This document shows positions 57,035 through 64,000 of a DNA stretch of 64,000 bases, piece after piece. Origin of the DNA: Dactylosporangium sp. AC04546. GTDB lineage: Bacteria; Actinomycetota; Actinomycetes; Mycobacteriales; Micromonosporaceae. The notes under the pieces were generated by a model, which was not told the DNA's origin, did not search any database, and saw nothing but the letters and a program-made list of their open reading frames with translations. The stretch covers positions 82,070-146,069 of the forward strand of contig NZ_JAHYSG010000015.1 in assembly GCF_022095675.1 (NCBI RefSeq). The letters run 5' to 3'. Position numbers and translations under genes: made by a program. Numbering within the stretch: the first letter of the stretch is position 1; each line of letters starts with the position of its first letter.

Positions 57035-58027
57035 TCAGCGCAGGGCGTCCCGGTGGCCGCGCTCCAGGAACCGCACGTGCCAGGTGGCGCCCTGGCCGGA
57101 GCCGCCGCTGGCGAGCAGTTCGCCGGTGCGGGTGTCGAACAGCAGCGCCCAGCCGCCCTGGTCACCGGGGGACGGGTGCGGTCCCCTGCCGAGGGGGGCG
57201 GTGACCCGGATCCCGGTGCGGCCCTCGGGCGTGGTCTCCTCGCCGGCGCAGGCGACCCCGTCGACTCCGGCGAGGAACCGCAGGACCGCGGCCCGGTGCG
57301 CGGCGTCCAGGAGCCAGTGCCGCTGGTTGAGGGTGGCCACGTTGACGAGCGCCTGGGACGGGCCGTTGTCCCGCGGCTCGGACAGCTGCTCCGCGAGCGC
57401 CGCCGGATCGGCCGCCGGCAGCGGGCGGCGTTGGAACGCGCCCGGCCCGAACACCTTCGTCGGTTCCTGCTGGCCCAGCATCTCCGGGCGGGCGGCGAAG
57501 AACTCCTCGGACTCCCGATCGGCATACGTGACGGGGCCGCGCGTGGTCGTGATCATGCCTGAGCCGTCGTCGGCGACCCACTGTTGCACGTCGGCCCGCC
57601 AGGTCGCCCGCGCGAAGCCGCCCTTGCCCGTGTCGGCCGTCCGGCCGCCAGCCGTGTCGGTCCGGATGTACTCGAACCGCCCGCTCCCCCGGTCGTAGGG
57701 CGTCGGCTCGATGCGCCCGGCCAGGTCGCTCAGGCAGGGGCCGGTGGACGGGCCGGTGGACGGGCCGGTGGACGGGGCCTCCGGAGTCACCGGAGGCGCG
57801 TCGGAGCCGCGCAGCACGGCCACCCCGACGCCGGCGGCGACCAGCACCGCCGCCACCCCGGCGGCGGCCAGCAGCACGGCCCGCCGGCGGACCGGCCGCG
57901 GCGGGTCGATCTCGTACGTCGTGACGTCGTGCGCGGCCCGCCGGATGACCTCGTCCGCATCGCCCGGACCGACCGGCACCCCGGCCGCCGGGTCGGCCCG
58001 GCGCAGCAGCTCCATGGCGTCGCTCAT
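57035..58027 (-). CDS. CU044_5270-type membrane protein, likely anti-sigma partner
   Basis: 330 aa. N-terminal cytosolic region (1-48, MELLRRADPA...), one transmembrane helix (about 49-72, RRAVLLAAAGVAAVLVAAGV) and a large extracytoplasmic domain. A GPSTGPSTGP linker is encoded by three 12-bp repeats (about 57741-57776). The layout matches the CU044_5270 family found beside ECF sigma factors in actinobacteria. ATG 58027 overlaps the sigma gene stop by 4 bp, so it probably binds or modulates that sigma factor. Confidence 0.75.
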   Translation of the reverse strand: MSDAMELLRRADPAAGVPVGPGDADEVIRRAAHDVTTYEIDPPRPVRRRAVLLAAAGVAAVLVAAGVGVAVLRGSDAPPVTPEAPSTGPSTGPSTGPCLSDLAGRIEPTPYDRGSGRFEYIRTDTAGGRTADTGKGGFARATWRADVQQWVADDGSGMITTTRGPVTYADRESEEFFAARPEMLGQQEPTKVFGPGAFQRRPLPAADPAALAEQLSEPRDNGPSQALVNVATLNQRHWLLDAAHRAAVLRFLAGVDGVACAGEETTPEGRTGIRVTAPLGRGPHPSPGDQGGWALLFDTRTGELLASGGSGQGATWHVRFLERGHRDALR

Positions 58028-58545
58028 CGTGTCCCTCCTGCCACCCGCAGCGATACCGGCTCCGGCCGGTCGGCCAGCAGCGCGGCGAGCCGCCGCCGGG
58101 CCCGGTGCAGCCGGACCTTCGCGGCGGTCGCCCCGCAGCCGAGGACGACCGCGGCCTCCCCGGCGGTGAGCTGCTCCCAGGCGACGAGCCGGAGGATCTC
58201 CTGGTCGTCGTCGGAGAGCCGGCCGAGCGCGGCCCGCACGTCGAGCAGCGCGGCCACCGGCTCGTGCGGGTCCGCGCCCGCGGTGTCCGGCAGCGGTACC
58301 GTCGGCGGCCCCATCCCCCGGCGGTGGTTCGCCAGCAGCCGGCGAGCCACCCCGTACAGCCAGGGCAGGGTCCGGTCGGGGACCTCCCACCGCCGCCGCC
58401 AGGCCACCAGGAACACCTCCTGGGCCAGCTCCTCGGCGGCGGCGAGGGCATCGGTGCGCCGCACCCCGTAGCGCACGACGTCCGGGTAGTGCCGGGCGTA
58501 GACGCCCCGGAACCACTCGGCGCCGCGTTCGTCGACGTCGCTCAT
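58024..58545 (-). CDS. ECF RNA polymerase sigma factor
   Basis: 173 aa. Sigma region 2 (about 15-75: HYPDVVRYGVRRTDALAAAEELAQEVF and WLYGVARRLLANHRR) and region 4 (about 110-155: LSDDDQEILRLVAWEQLTAGEAAVVLG with the -35-binding helix TAAKVRLHRARRRL), each shown here only in part. Its coupled partner downstream is a single-pass membrane protein. The signal and target promoters are not visible. Confidence 0.88.
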   Translation of the reverse strand: MSDVDERGAEWFRGVYARHYPDVVRYGVRRTDALAAAEELAQEVFLVAWRRRWEVPDRTLPWLYGVARRLLANHRRGMGPPTVPLPDTAGADPHEPVAALLDVRAALGRLSDDDQEILRLVAWEQLTAGEAAVVLGCGATAAKVRLHRARRRLAALLADRPEPVSLRVAGGTR

Positions 58546-58576
58546 ACCCGTCCTTGTGTCGCGCGGGGCGGGATGG

Positions 58577-59380
58577 TTACACGTAGAGGCTCACGGATGT
58601 GTTGGTCATCCGGCGGGGCACCGCGGCGTCGAGCACCCGCAGCGCGGCCCGGGTGGCGGCGGGCAGGCCGGTGCCGCGCACGGCGGTGAGCCGGGTCGTC
58701 TCGGCCAGCCGCAGCCCGGCGCCCCACTGCTCCAGCTCGCGCGGGTCGTCGCAGGCCCAGCTCAGCGCGGCGGCGGTGGCGCCGAGCGGCCCGCTGCGCC
58801 CGCCGCGGCGGCGCACGACCCAGGTCCCGTAGGTGTCCAGGGCGAGCCGGGCGCCGGGGAACCGCTCGCCGACGACGGTGACGGCCCGCCGCGCCTCGCC
58901 GGGCGTGAGGTACACCAGGACGCCCTCGGCGAGGAAGAGGCACGGCCCGGGCACGCCCGGCGTCCGGGCGGCCACCGCGCCGGCCCAGGCGTCGCCGGTG
59001 ACCGAGCCGGTGACGGTGTGCCGGCGGTCGCCGTCGGGCAGCAGCCTGGCGCGCAGCGCGGCGGCGTCCGGCAGGTCGACGAACACCCAGGTGGCGGTGC
59101 CGTTGTCGAGCCGCCGGTCGCGGGTGCTGAGGCCGGCGCCGAGCTCGACGACCGTCCCCTGTGGATGCTCGGCGAGGAACGCGGCCGTCCACCGGTCGAA
59201 CACGGTGGAGCGCAGGACGTGGAACACGGTGGTGAGCCGCCCGTGCGCGGCGAACGCGGCGAAGTCGTAGTCGAGCTCGCCGACCAGCCGGGCCGCGTCG
59301 GGGTCGCCGGTGAGCGCCCGCGCGTGCAGCGTGATGAGCATGGTCTCCTGCACCGGCCCGAGGTCCGGCCTGCCCGCCAT
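58577..59380 (-). CDS. Class I SAM-dependent methyltransferase (Tcmp/LCM-like)
   Basis: 267 aa. SAM-binding motif VVELGAGLSTRDRRL (about 76-90), acidic loop WVFVDLPD (about 98), and FLAEGVLVYLTPGEARRAV (about 150-168), the pattern of the leucine carboxyl methyltransferase/TcmP group that methylates carboxyl or hydroxyl groups of small molecules. ATG 59380; the stop lies 31 bp from the sigma factor start. Product unknown. Confidence 0.82.
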   Translation of the reverse strand: MAGRPDLGPVQETMLITLHARALTGDPDAARLVGELDYDFAAFAAHGRLTTVFHVLRSTVFDRWTAAFLAEHPQGTVVELGAGLSTRDRRLDNGTATWVFVDLPDAAALRARLLPDGDRRHTVTGSVTGDAWAGAVAARTPGVPGPCLFLAEGVLVYLTPGEARRAVTVVGERFPGARLALDTYGTWVVRRRGGRSGPLGATAAALSWACDDPRELEQWGAGLRLAETTRLTAVRGTGLPAATRAALRVLDAAVPRRMTNTSVSLYV

Positions 59381-59397
59381 GCCGGGCAGCGTAGCGG

Positions 59398-59928
59398 TCA
59401 GGCGCCGCCCGCGGTGACCTCGGTGGCCCCGGCGGCTTCCGCGGCTCCGGCGGCTCGGGCGGCTTCCGCGGCTTCCAGGTGCGCGATGATCGCGGCCCGG
59501 GTCGGGCGGCGGTCGATCTCCATGAACCGCTGCGGGCCGGCGACCGGCTCGAAGCCGGAGCGGCGGTACACCTCGTGCGCGTCGCGGGTGGCGAGCAGGA
59601 ACCGCTGCAGGCCCTGGGCCGACAGGTCCGCGACGATCGCGTCGACCAGCCAGCCGCCCAGGCCGCGGCCGCGGTGCGCCGGGTCGACGTACACGTCGCA
59701 GATCCAGGCGAACGTGGCCCGGTCGGTGACCGCGCGGGCGAAGCCGACCTGCGCGCCGTCGCGGTGGACGCTGTAGGGCAGCGACCCGGCGATCGACCGG
59801 GCCACCAGGTCCCGGGCCCGCCCGGCCGCCCAGTACGAGTCCCCGGCCAGCCACCGGTGCACGGTGTCGAGGTCGACGACGGCCGGATCGCTGCTCAGGA
59901 CGTAGCCGTCCCGCTCCCGCTCACTCAC
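59398..59928 (-). CDS. GNAT family N-acetyltransferase (YitH/HPA2-like)
   Basis: 176 aa. Acetyl-CoA motif CDVYVDPAHRGRGLGGWLV (about 77-95), followed by LLATRDAHEVYRRSGFEPV, typical of a small GNAT subgroup. The C-terminal Ala/Glu-rich tail (about 150-176) is low complexity. GTG 59928. It lies 17 bp upstream of the methyltransferase gene, same strand. Confidence 0.83.
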   Translation of the reverse strand: MSERERDGYVLSSDPAVVDLDTVHRWLAGDSYWAAGRARDLVARSIAGSLPYSVHRDGAQVGFARAVTDRATFAWICDVYVDPAHRGRGLGGWLVDAIVADLSAQGLQRFLLATRDAHEVYRRSGFEPVAGPQRFMEIDRRPTRAAIIAHLEAAEAARAAGAAEAAGATEVTAGGA

Positions 59929-60016
59929 CCGACCATCCTTGCAGAACGACTTTTGTCGATCTTCCTGTTCTGCCTACAGTGCCAGGATCCCGTCCGACCA
60001 CAGAGGGGAGCACAAC

Positions 60017-61600
60017 TTGTTCCGCAGAGTCCTCGGCGCGGCCACCGCCGCCGTCCTGGTGGCCTCGGCCGTCCTGGCGGCGCCGGCGAACGCCGCGCCC
60101 GGCAGCATGACCCCCAAGCAGCTGACCAAGGCCGTGACCCTGCCCGGGGTCCTGCGCCACCTCCTCGCGTTGCAGCTCATCGGCGAGCTCAACGGCGGCA
60201 ACCGGGCCTCCGGGCAGCCCGGCCACCAACGCAGCGCCGACTACGTGGCCACCCTGCTCACGCACGCCGGCTACCAGGTCACCCGCCAGCCGTTCGAGTT
60301 CAACTTCTGCGACGAGACCTCCTCGTCGTTCGCCCGGACGACGCCGTCGCCGGCGACCTACGTCGAGGGCACCGACTACGACCTCATGACCTGCTCCGGC
60401 TCCGGCGACGTCACGGCCGCGGTCGTGCCGGTCGACCTCAACCTGGTCGCGCCGCGCACCGCGGTCACGTCGGGCTGCGAGGCGACCGACTTCACCGCCG
60501 CCGTGGTGGGCAAGGTCGCGCTCATGCAGCGCGGCGGGTGCCCGTTCGGCACCAAGGCCGCCAACGCGGAGGCGGCCGGCGCCGTCGGCGCGATCATCAT
60601 GAACCAGGGCAACGGCGACCCGGTCGCCAGCCCGGACCGCTACGACCTGCTGCTCGGCACCCTCGGTACGCCGGTCGGCATCCCCGCGATCGGGGTGTCC
60701 TACGCCACGGGCGAGGCGTTCGCCGCCACGGCCGGCCTCACCGTGCACCTGACGGCCGAGACGGTCGCCGAGATCCGCACCACCGAGAACGTCATCGCCG
60801 AGTCGAAGGGCGGCCGGGCCGACCGCGTCGTCATGGCCGGCGCGCACCTGGACTCGGTACCGGAGGGCAACGGCATCAACGACAACGGCAGCGGCAGCGC
60901 GGCGCTGCTCGAGGTCGCCCTCCAGGCGGCGAAGGCCAGGCCGGCGAACAAGCTGCGGTTCGCCTGGTGGGGCGCCGAGGAGGCCAGCCTCGTCGGCTCC
61001 ACCTTCTACGTCGGCAGCCTCACGCCCGAGCAGCAGGCGGCGATCACGCTGTACCTCAACTTCGACATGGTCGCCTCGCCCAACTACATGTTCGGCGTCT
61101 ACGACGGCGACGACTCGGCGGCGTCCGGCGCCGGCCCCGGCCCGGCCGGATCGGCGCAGATCGAGCAGCTGTTCGAGGCGTTCTTCGCCGGCCGGCGCCA
61201 GGCGACCAGCGCGGCCGACTTCACCGGCCGCTCCGACTACGGGCCGTTCATCGGCGTCGGCATCCCGGCCGGCGGCCTGTTCACCGGGGCGGAGGGCGTC
61301 AAGAGCGCCGACGACGTCGCCAGGTACGGCGGGATCGCCGGCGTCGCGTACGACCCCTGCTACCACGACGCGTGCGACGACCTGTTCCGCGTCGAGGGCA
61401 AGGGCGGCGACGCGGCGCTCTACCGCCAGCTGCGCGCGCAGTACCAGCTGATCGGCAACGTCAACACGTTCGCCCTGGACACGAACGCGGACGCGATCGC
61501 CACCGCGGTGATCACGTACGCGTTCGACACGTCCAGCATCCCGCCCCGCACCACGGCTGCCGCGGCCCGGAAGGCCGGCAGCTCACCACTCACCGGCTGA
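60017..61600 (+). CDS. Secreted M28 family aminopeptidase with PA domain
   Basis: 527 aa. Cleavable signal peptide (about 1-28, ending APANA). A PA domain (about 130-250: GCEATDFTAAVVGKVALMQRG) is inserted in the M28 peptidase, as in Streptomyces-type aminopeptidases. Zinc ligands: AGAHLDSVPEG, NDNGSGSAALLE (Asp), WWGAEEASLVGS (Glu pair), FDMVASPN and CYHDACDD (His). The start is TTG at 60017 with GGGGAG 7 nt upstream; no ATG/GTG in frame gives an acceptable signal peptide. Exported, probably releases N-terminal amino acids. Confidence 0.85.
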   Translation: MFRRVLGAATAAVLVASAVLAAPANAAPGSMTPKQLTKAVTLPGVLRHLLALQLIGELNGGNRASGQPGHQRSADYVATLLTHAGYQVTRQPFEFNFCDETSSSFARTTPSPATYVEGTDYDLMTCSGSGDVTAAVVPVDLNLVAPRTAVTSGCEATDFTAAVVGKVALMQRGGCPFGTKAANAEAAGAVGAIIMNQGNGDPVASPDRYDLLLGTLGTPVGIPAIGVSYATGEAFAATAGLTVHLTAETVAEIRTTENVIAESKGGRADRVVMAGAHLDSVPEGNGINDNGSGSAALLEVALQAAKARPANKLRFAWWGAEEASLVGSTFYVGSLTPEQQAAITLYLNFDMVASPNYMFGVYDGDDSAASGAGPGPAGSAQIEQLFEAFFAGRRQATSAADFTGRSDYGPFIGVGIPAGGLFTGAEGVKSADDVARYGGIAGVAYDPCYHDACDDLFRVEGKGGDAALYRQLRAQYQLIGNVNTFALDTNADAIATAVITYAFDTSSIPPRTTAAAARKAGSSPLTG

Positions 61601-61606
61601 CCGGGA

Positions 61607-61676
61607 GGGCCCGCTTCACCGGACCTCGAACGACGTCCCCGCTCGACGTCGGCCGGGGTCTCGGTGAAGTGGGCCC
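61607..61676. terminator. 70-nt branched inverted repeat after the peptidase gene
   Basis: Outer arms of 15 nt (61607-61621 with 61662-61676) pair except one G-T position; inside, CGACGTC (61631-61637) pairs with GACGTCG (61645-61651). It begins 7 bp after the peptidase stop. No T-tract follows, so termination is inferred from position. Confidence 0.5.
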
Positions 61677-61820
61677 AGCCCTCGACGTGCACCGGCACCC
61701 GGTCGTCTCCGCAGGGTGGTCGGGGTGCCGCCGCAGTCGTACCGCGCCGCCTTCCGCGGTCCTGTCGTACCCGCACGGTAGGGTGGGGCGTCTGTCCGGT
61801 ACCTGGGGGAGGGTCGGCCG

Positions 61821-63206
61821 ATGACCGACGCGGTAGAACCACTGTCCACCGGCGTGCAGGTCGGCATGCACGTGCCGGTCGTGCTCTTCGCCTTCGCCGG
61901 CGCGGTGCTCGCGCTGATCATGCTCCGCCGCCTCGGCCTGCCGGCCGCGCTGCTGGCGGCCGCCGGCTTCGTGCTGGTCGCCGCCGACCAGATCCTGGTC
62001 GTGGTCCAGATCCTGCACATCCAGTCGATGATCGAAAACATCAACGAGGTGCAGGCCGACGACTTCACCACGGTCGCCAACACGTACGGCATCATCGACG
62101 CCCTGCTGATCAGCCTGGGCGTGCTGCTGCTGGCCGTGTCGTTCGTCTTGCGCCGCCGCACCGCCGGCTCGCCGCAGCCCGCCCCGTTCGCCCAGCCGGC
62201 GGCGCCGGGCGGTTTCGGCCAGCCGCAGCCGCCGTTCACGGCCCCGGCGGGCGCCCAGCCCCCGTACGGTGCACCGCAGCCACCGACGGCCCAGCCCGGG
62301 CAGCCTCCGGCGTACGGCGCCGCTCAGCCACCGTCGACGCAGCCCGCCGCGTACGGGGCCGGCCAGCCTGCGAGCGCCCCTCCTTATGGCGGCCCTCAGC
62401 CGTCGAGCGCGCCTCCGTACGGTGGCGCACAGCCGTCGAGTGCTCCCCCGTCCGCTGCGTACGGCAGCCCGCAACCGGCGAGCGCGCCCCCAGCCTCGTC
62501 CTACGGCGCGGCCCAGCCGTCGAGCGCCCCTCCTCACGGCGGCCCTCAGCCGTCGAGCGCGCCTCCGTACGGTGGCGCACAGCCGTCGAGCGCTCCCCCG
62601 GCCGCGTCGTACGGCGCTCCGCAGCCGGCCACCGGCCAGCCCACGTCCTGGCCGCCCAGCTCCCAGCCCGCTCCGTGGGCTCCGCCCTCGTCACCGGCGA
62701 ACGCCCCGGCCACCGGCCAGCCCCCGGCGCCGGCCGGACAGCAGCCCGGCGAGCAGCCGACCGCGATCTACGGCGCCCAGCCGGGACCGGCCACGAACGC
62801 CGACCTGCCGACCACCCGGTTCACCGGCGCACCTGCCCAGCAGCCGCCGTCGTCGCCCTACGGCGGCCCGGCCGAGCAGCCGACCCGGCAGCCACCGGCC
62901 GCACCGTACGGCGCCCCGGGCCAGCCGCCGGCCGGCCCGTACGCCGGACCGGCCCAGCAGCCGACCACCCAGGAACCGCCCACCATGTTCTACGGCGCTC
63001 CGGCCCAGCAGCCGTCGGCCCAGGAGCCGCCCACGACGGTGTACGGCACCGGCGTCCAGCAGCCGCCCGCGCAGCAGCCGCCCGCGTCGTGGCCGCCGCA
63101 GCCCGCACAGCCCCAGCCCCCACAGCCGCCCTCGCACCAGCCGCGGCACGCGCAGCCGCCGGCGGACCCGGACGCGCCGCCCGCGAGCGGGCCGCCGCAG
63201 CAGTAG
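61821..63206 (+). CDS. Membrane protein with long Pro/Gln/Gly/Tyr-rich C-terminal tail
   Basis: 461 aa. Three transmembrane helices (about 17-35, 42-66, 95-113) and then about 345 residues of low complexity dominated by PP, AQP, YGG/YGA and SSAPP repeats, probably disordered and cytosolic. GGGGAGGG lies 8 nt upstream of ATG 61821 and TAGGGT (61779-61784) may be the -10 box. The tail could bind SH3-like, polymerising or cell-wall proteins; function unknown. An 80-bp segment is duplicated within it. Confidence 0.75.
   Translation: MTDAVEPLSTGVQVGMHVPVVLFAFAGAVLALIMLRRLGLPAALLAAAGFVLVAADQILVVVQILHIQSMIENINEVQADDFTTVANTYGIIDALLISLGVLLLAVSFVLRRRTAGSPQPAPFAQPAAPGGFGQPQPPFTAPAGAQPPYGAPQPPTAQPGQPPAYGAAQPPSTQPAAYGAGQPASAPPYGGPQPSSAPPYGGAQPSSAPPSAAYGSPQPASAPPASSYGAAQPSSAPPHGGPQPSSAPPYGGAQPSSAPPAASYGAPQPATGQPTSWPPSSQPAPWAPPSSPANAPATGQPPAPAGQQPGEQPTAIYGAQPGPATNADLPTTRFTGAPAQQPPSSPYGGPAEQPTRQPPAAPYGAPGQPPAGPYAGPAQQPTTQEPPTMFYGAPAQQPSAQEPPTTVYGTGVQQPPAQQPPASWPPQPAQPQPPQPPSHQPRHAQPPADPDAPPASGPPQQ
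62371..62600 (+). repeat. 80-bp direct duplication in the proline-rich gene
   Basis: 62371-62450 and 62521-62600 match at 77 of 80 positions, offset by exactly 150 bp (50 codons), so the frame is kept. They encode SAPPxGGPQPSSAPPYGGAQ-type repeats. Confidence 0.9.
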
Positions 63207-63219
63207 CCGGGCAGGGACC

Positions 63220-64000
63220 GTGCAAGGTATCGATGCGGCGCTCGCCGCGGCGGACCGGCTGGCCCGTGCCGTGCCGGGGCTCGTCGAGGCACCGGTCCTC
63301 GCCGTGATCCTGCACGGCTCCCTCGCCACCGGCGACTTCCTCCCGGGCCGCAGCGACCTCGACCTCCTGGTGGTCGTCGACGTGCAGGACCCCGGCGACC
63401 GGCTCGCAACGGACGCAGCGCCACTGGACGCCCTCGTCCGCGACGCGGGCCATGGCGATCGGGAAGTTCGGGGTGGCCGGCTCGCCGCGGCGGAGGCGGC
63501 GGCGCTGGAGGCCCTCGTCCGCGACGCCGACACCGGCGGGGCGAGCGGCATCGACCTGCACGTCGTGGCCGCTGACGTGGCCGGCGCGCCCGGGCCGGCC
63601 ACGGCGCTGGAGCTGCACGTCGGGCGGTACCCGTCCGGCGTCGAGGTCACCGTCGCCGCCCCCGCCGACGCCGACCTCGTCGCGGAGCTGTCCGTGGCCC
63701 GCGCCACCGGCCGGTCCCTGCTCGGCGCCGCGCCCGCGGAGGTGCTCGGGCCGGTGCCGGCGGCGTGGGTCCGCGACCGCGGCCGGTACTGGCTCGACCG
63801 CTGGCGCGGCCTCACCGACGACGACGAGTCCGCCGCGCACATGGTCCTCACCGCCTGCCGCATCTGGCGGTTCGGCGTCGAGGGCGTGCACTGCGGCAAG
63901 CTCCCGGCCGCCGCCTGGGCCGCCGACCGCGCGCCCCGGCTGGCCGCGATCCCCCAGGCCGTCCGCCGCTACCGCGACGACCCCGCCACCCCGATCGCCC
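63220..64000 (+). CDS. Nucleotidyltransferase, AadA/DUF4111-like (3' end outside window)
   Basis: 260 codons visible with no stop. GTG 63220 follows CAGGGA. Residues about 28-50 contain the nucleotidyltransferase signature HGSLATGDFLPGRSDLDLLV (GS...DxD), as in aminoglycoside adenylyltransferases; a late segment TACRIWRFGVEGVHCGKLPA matches the C-terminal helical domain of DUF4111. A 25-nt sequence near 63424 recurs near 63505 and adds a 27-codon insertion not usual in the family. Substrate unknown; resistance should not be assumed. Confidence 0.75.
   Translation, partial: MQGIDAALAAADRLARAVPGLVEAPVLAVILHGSLATGDFLPGRSDLDLLVVVDVQDPGDRLATDAAPLDALVRDAGHGDREVRGGRLAAAEAAALEALVRDADTGGASGIDLHVVAADVAGAPGPATALELHVGRYPSGVEVTVAAPADADLVAELSVARATGRSLLGAAPAEVLGPVPAAWVRDRGRYWLDRWRGLTDDDESAAHMVLTACRIWRFGVEGVHCGKLPAAAWAADRAPRLAAIPQAVRRYRDDPATPIA

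Noticed and set aside
57741..57776. 12-bp triplet repeat
   Set aside because: Encodes a plain GPST linker after the membrane helix of the CU044_5270-type protein; ordinary linker expansion.
63220..64000. Aminoglycoside resistance gene
   Set aside because: The nucleotidyltransferase signature is clear, but the family also includes enzymes of unknown substrate, the gene is incomplete here and carries an unusual insertion.

Overview
The window comes from a very GC-rich actinobacterium (strong third-position G/C, frequent GTG and one TTG start, actinobacterial protein families such as F420/LLM oxidoreductase, DinB mycothiol-transferase fold, CU044_5270-type protein, KstR2/Ipd steroid proteins). 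No rRNA, tRNA, CRISPR array, IS or phage module was recognised. Family names rest on remembered motifs and sequence patterns; no database search was possible.

Layout. (1) 1-4.8 kb: accessory genes (GNAT, an HxlR-peroxiredoxin fusion facing an MFS exporter across a palindromic operator, a lipoprotein hydrolase, a hotdog protein). (2) 4.4-11.1 kb: a 2-oxoacid:ferredoxin oxidoreductase operon (gamma, alpha, beta, GntR regulator, 2[4Fe-4S] ferredoxin, hotdog protein) divergent from an alcohol dehydrogenase and an acyl-CoA ligase. Two inverted copies of an 89-bp intergenic element with covarying stems flank this block, each placed exactly from a stop codon to the next start codon. (3) 11-16.6 kb: ATP-grasp protein, a ClpN-Hsp70-biotinyl-like fusion with a small membrane partner, an HxlR protein lacking its recognition helix, a truncated globin and a membrane Hsp70. 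(4) 16.6-53.4 kb: a KstR2-type steroid ring C/D (HIP) degradation island. It contains kstR2, ipdA, ipdB, ipdC, ipdF, echA20, fadD3, fadA6, fadE30, fadE31-like and small acyl-CoA dehydrogenases, many SDRs, MaoC-type hydratases, two further CoA ligases, an FlK-like thioesterase and a LIV-type ABC transporter. (5) 38.5-42.4 kb inside this island: a NACHT ATPase of the bacterial immune-sensor type plus small genes. (6) 53.7-64 kb: an SF1 helicase pair, an ECF sigma operon, a methyltransferase, a GNAT, a secreted M28 peptidase, a proline-rich membrane protein and a partial nucleotidyltransferase.

How it works together. Six copies of an 18-bp motif, ACCAAGCGCTTGNTNGGT, sit in front of the steroid operons and at kstR2 itself. 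The motif contains the published KstR2 box (AnCAAGnnCTTGnT), so it defines a regulon of about 28 genes including the transporter. Catabolic logic by family: FadD3 activates the HIP propionate side chain; FadE30, a hydratase, SDRs and thiolases shorten it; IpdF and IpdC handle ring redox; EchA20 and IpdAB open rings D and C; the FadE31-type pair and FadA6 finish the products. The LIV-type transporter may import a HIP-like acid.

Most unusual: the covarying 89-bp stop-to-start cassette; five 36-bp tandem units with a perfect palindromic core inside an acyl-CoA dehydrogenase gene; four 14-bp palindromic iterons before a thiolase; a NACHT gene whose Shine-Dalgarno lies in a 14-bp hairpin; and the ClpN-Hsp70-biotinyl fusion.
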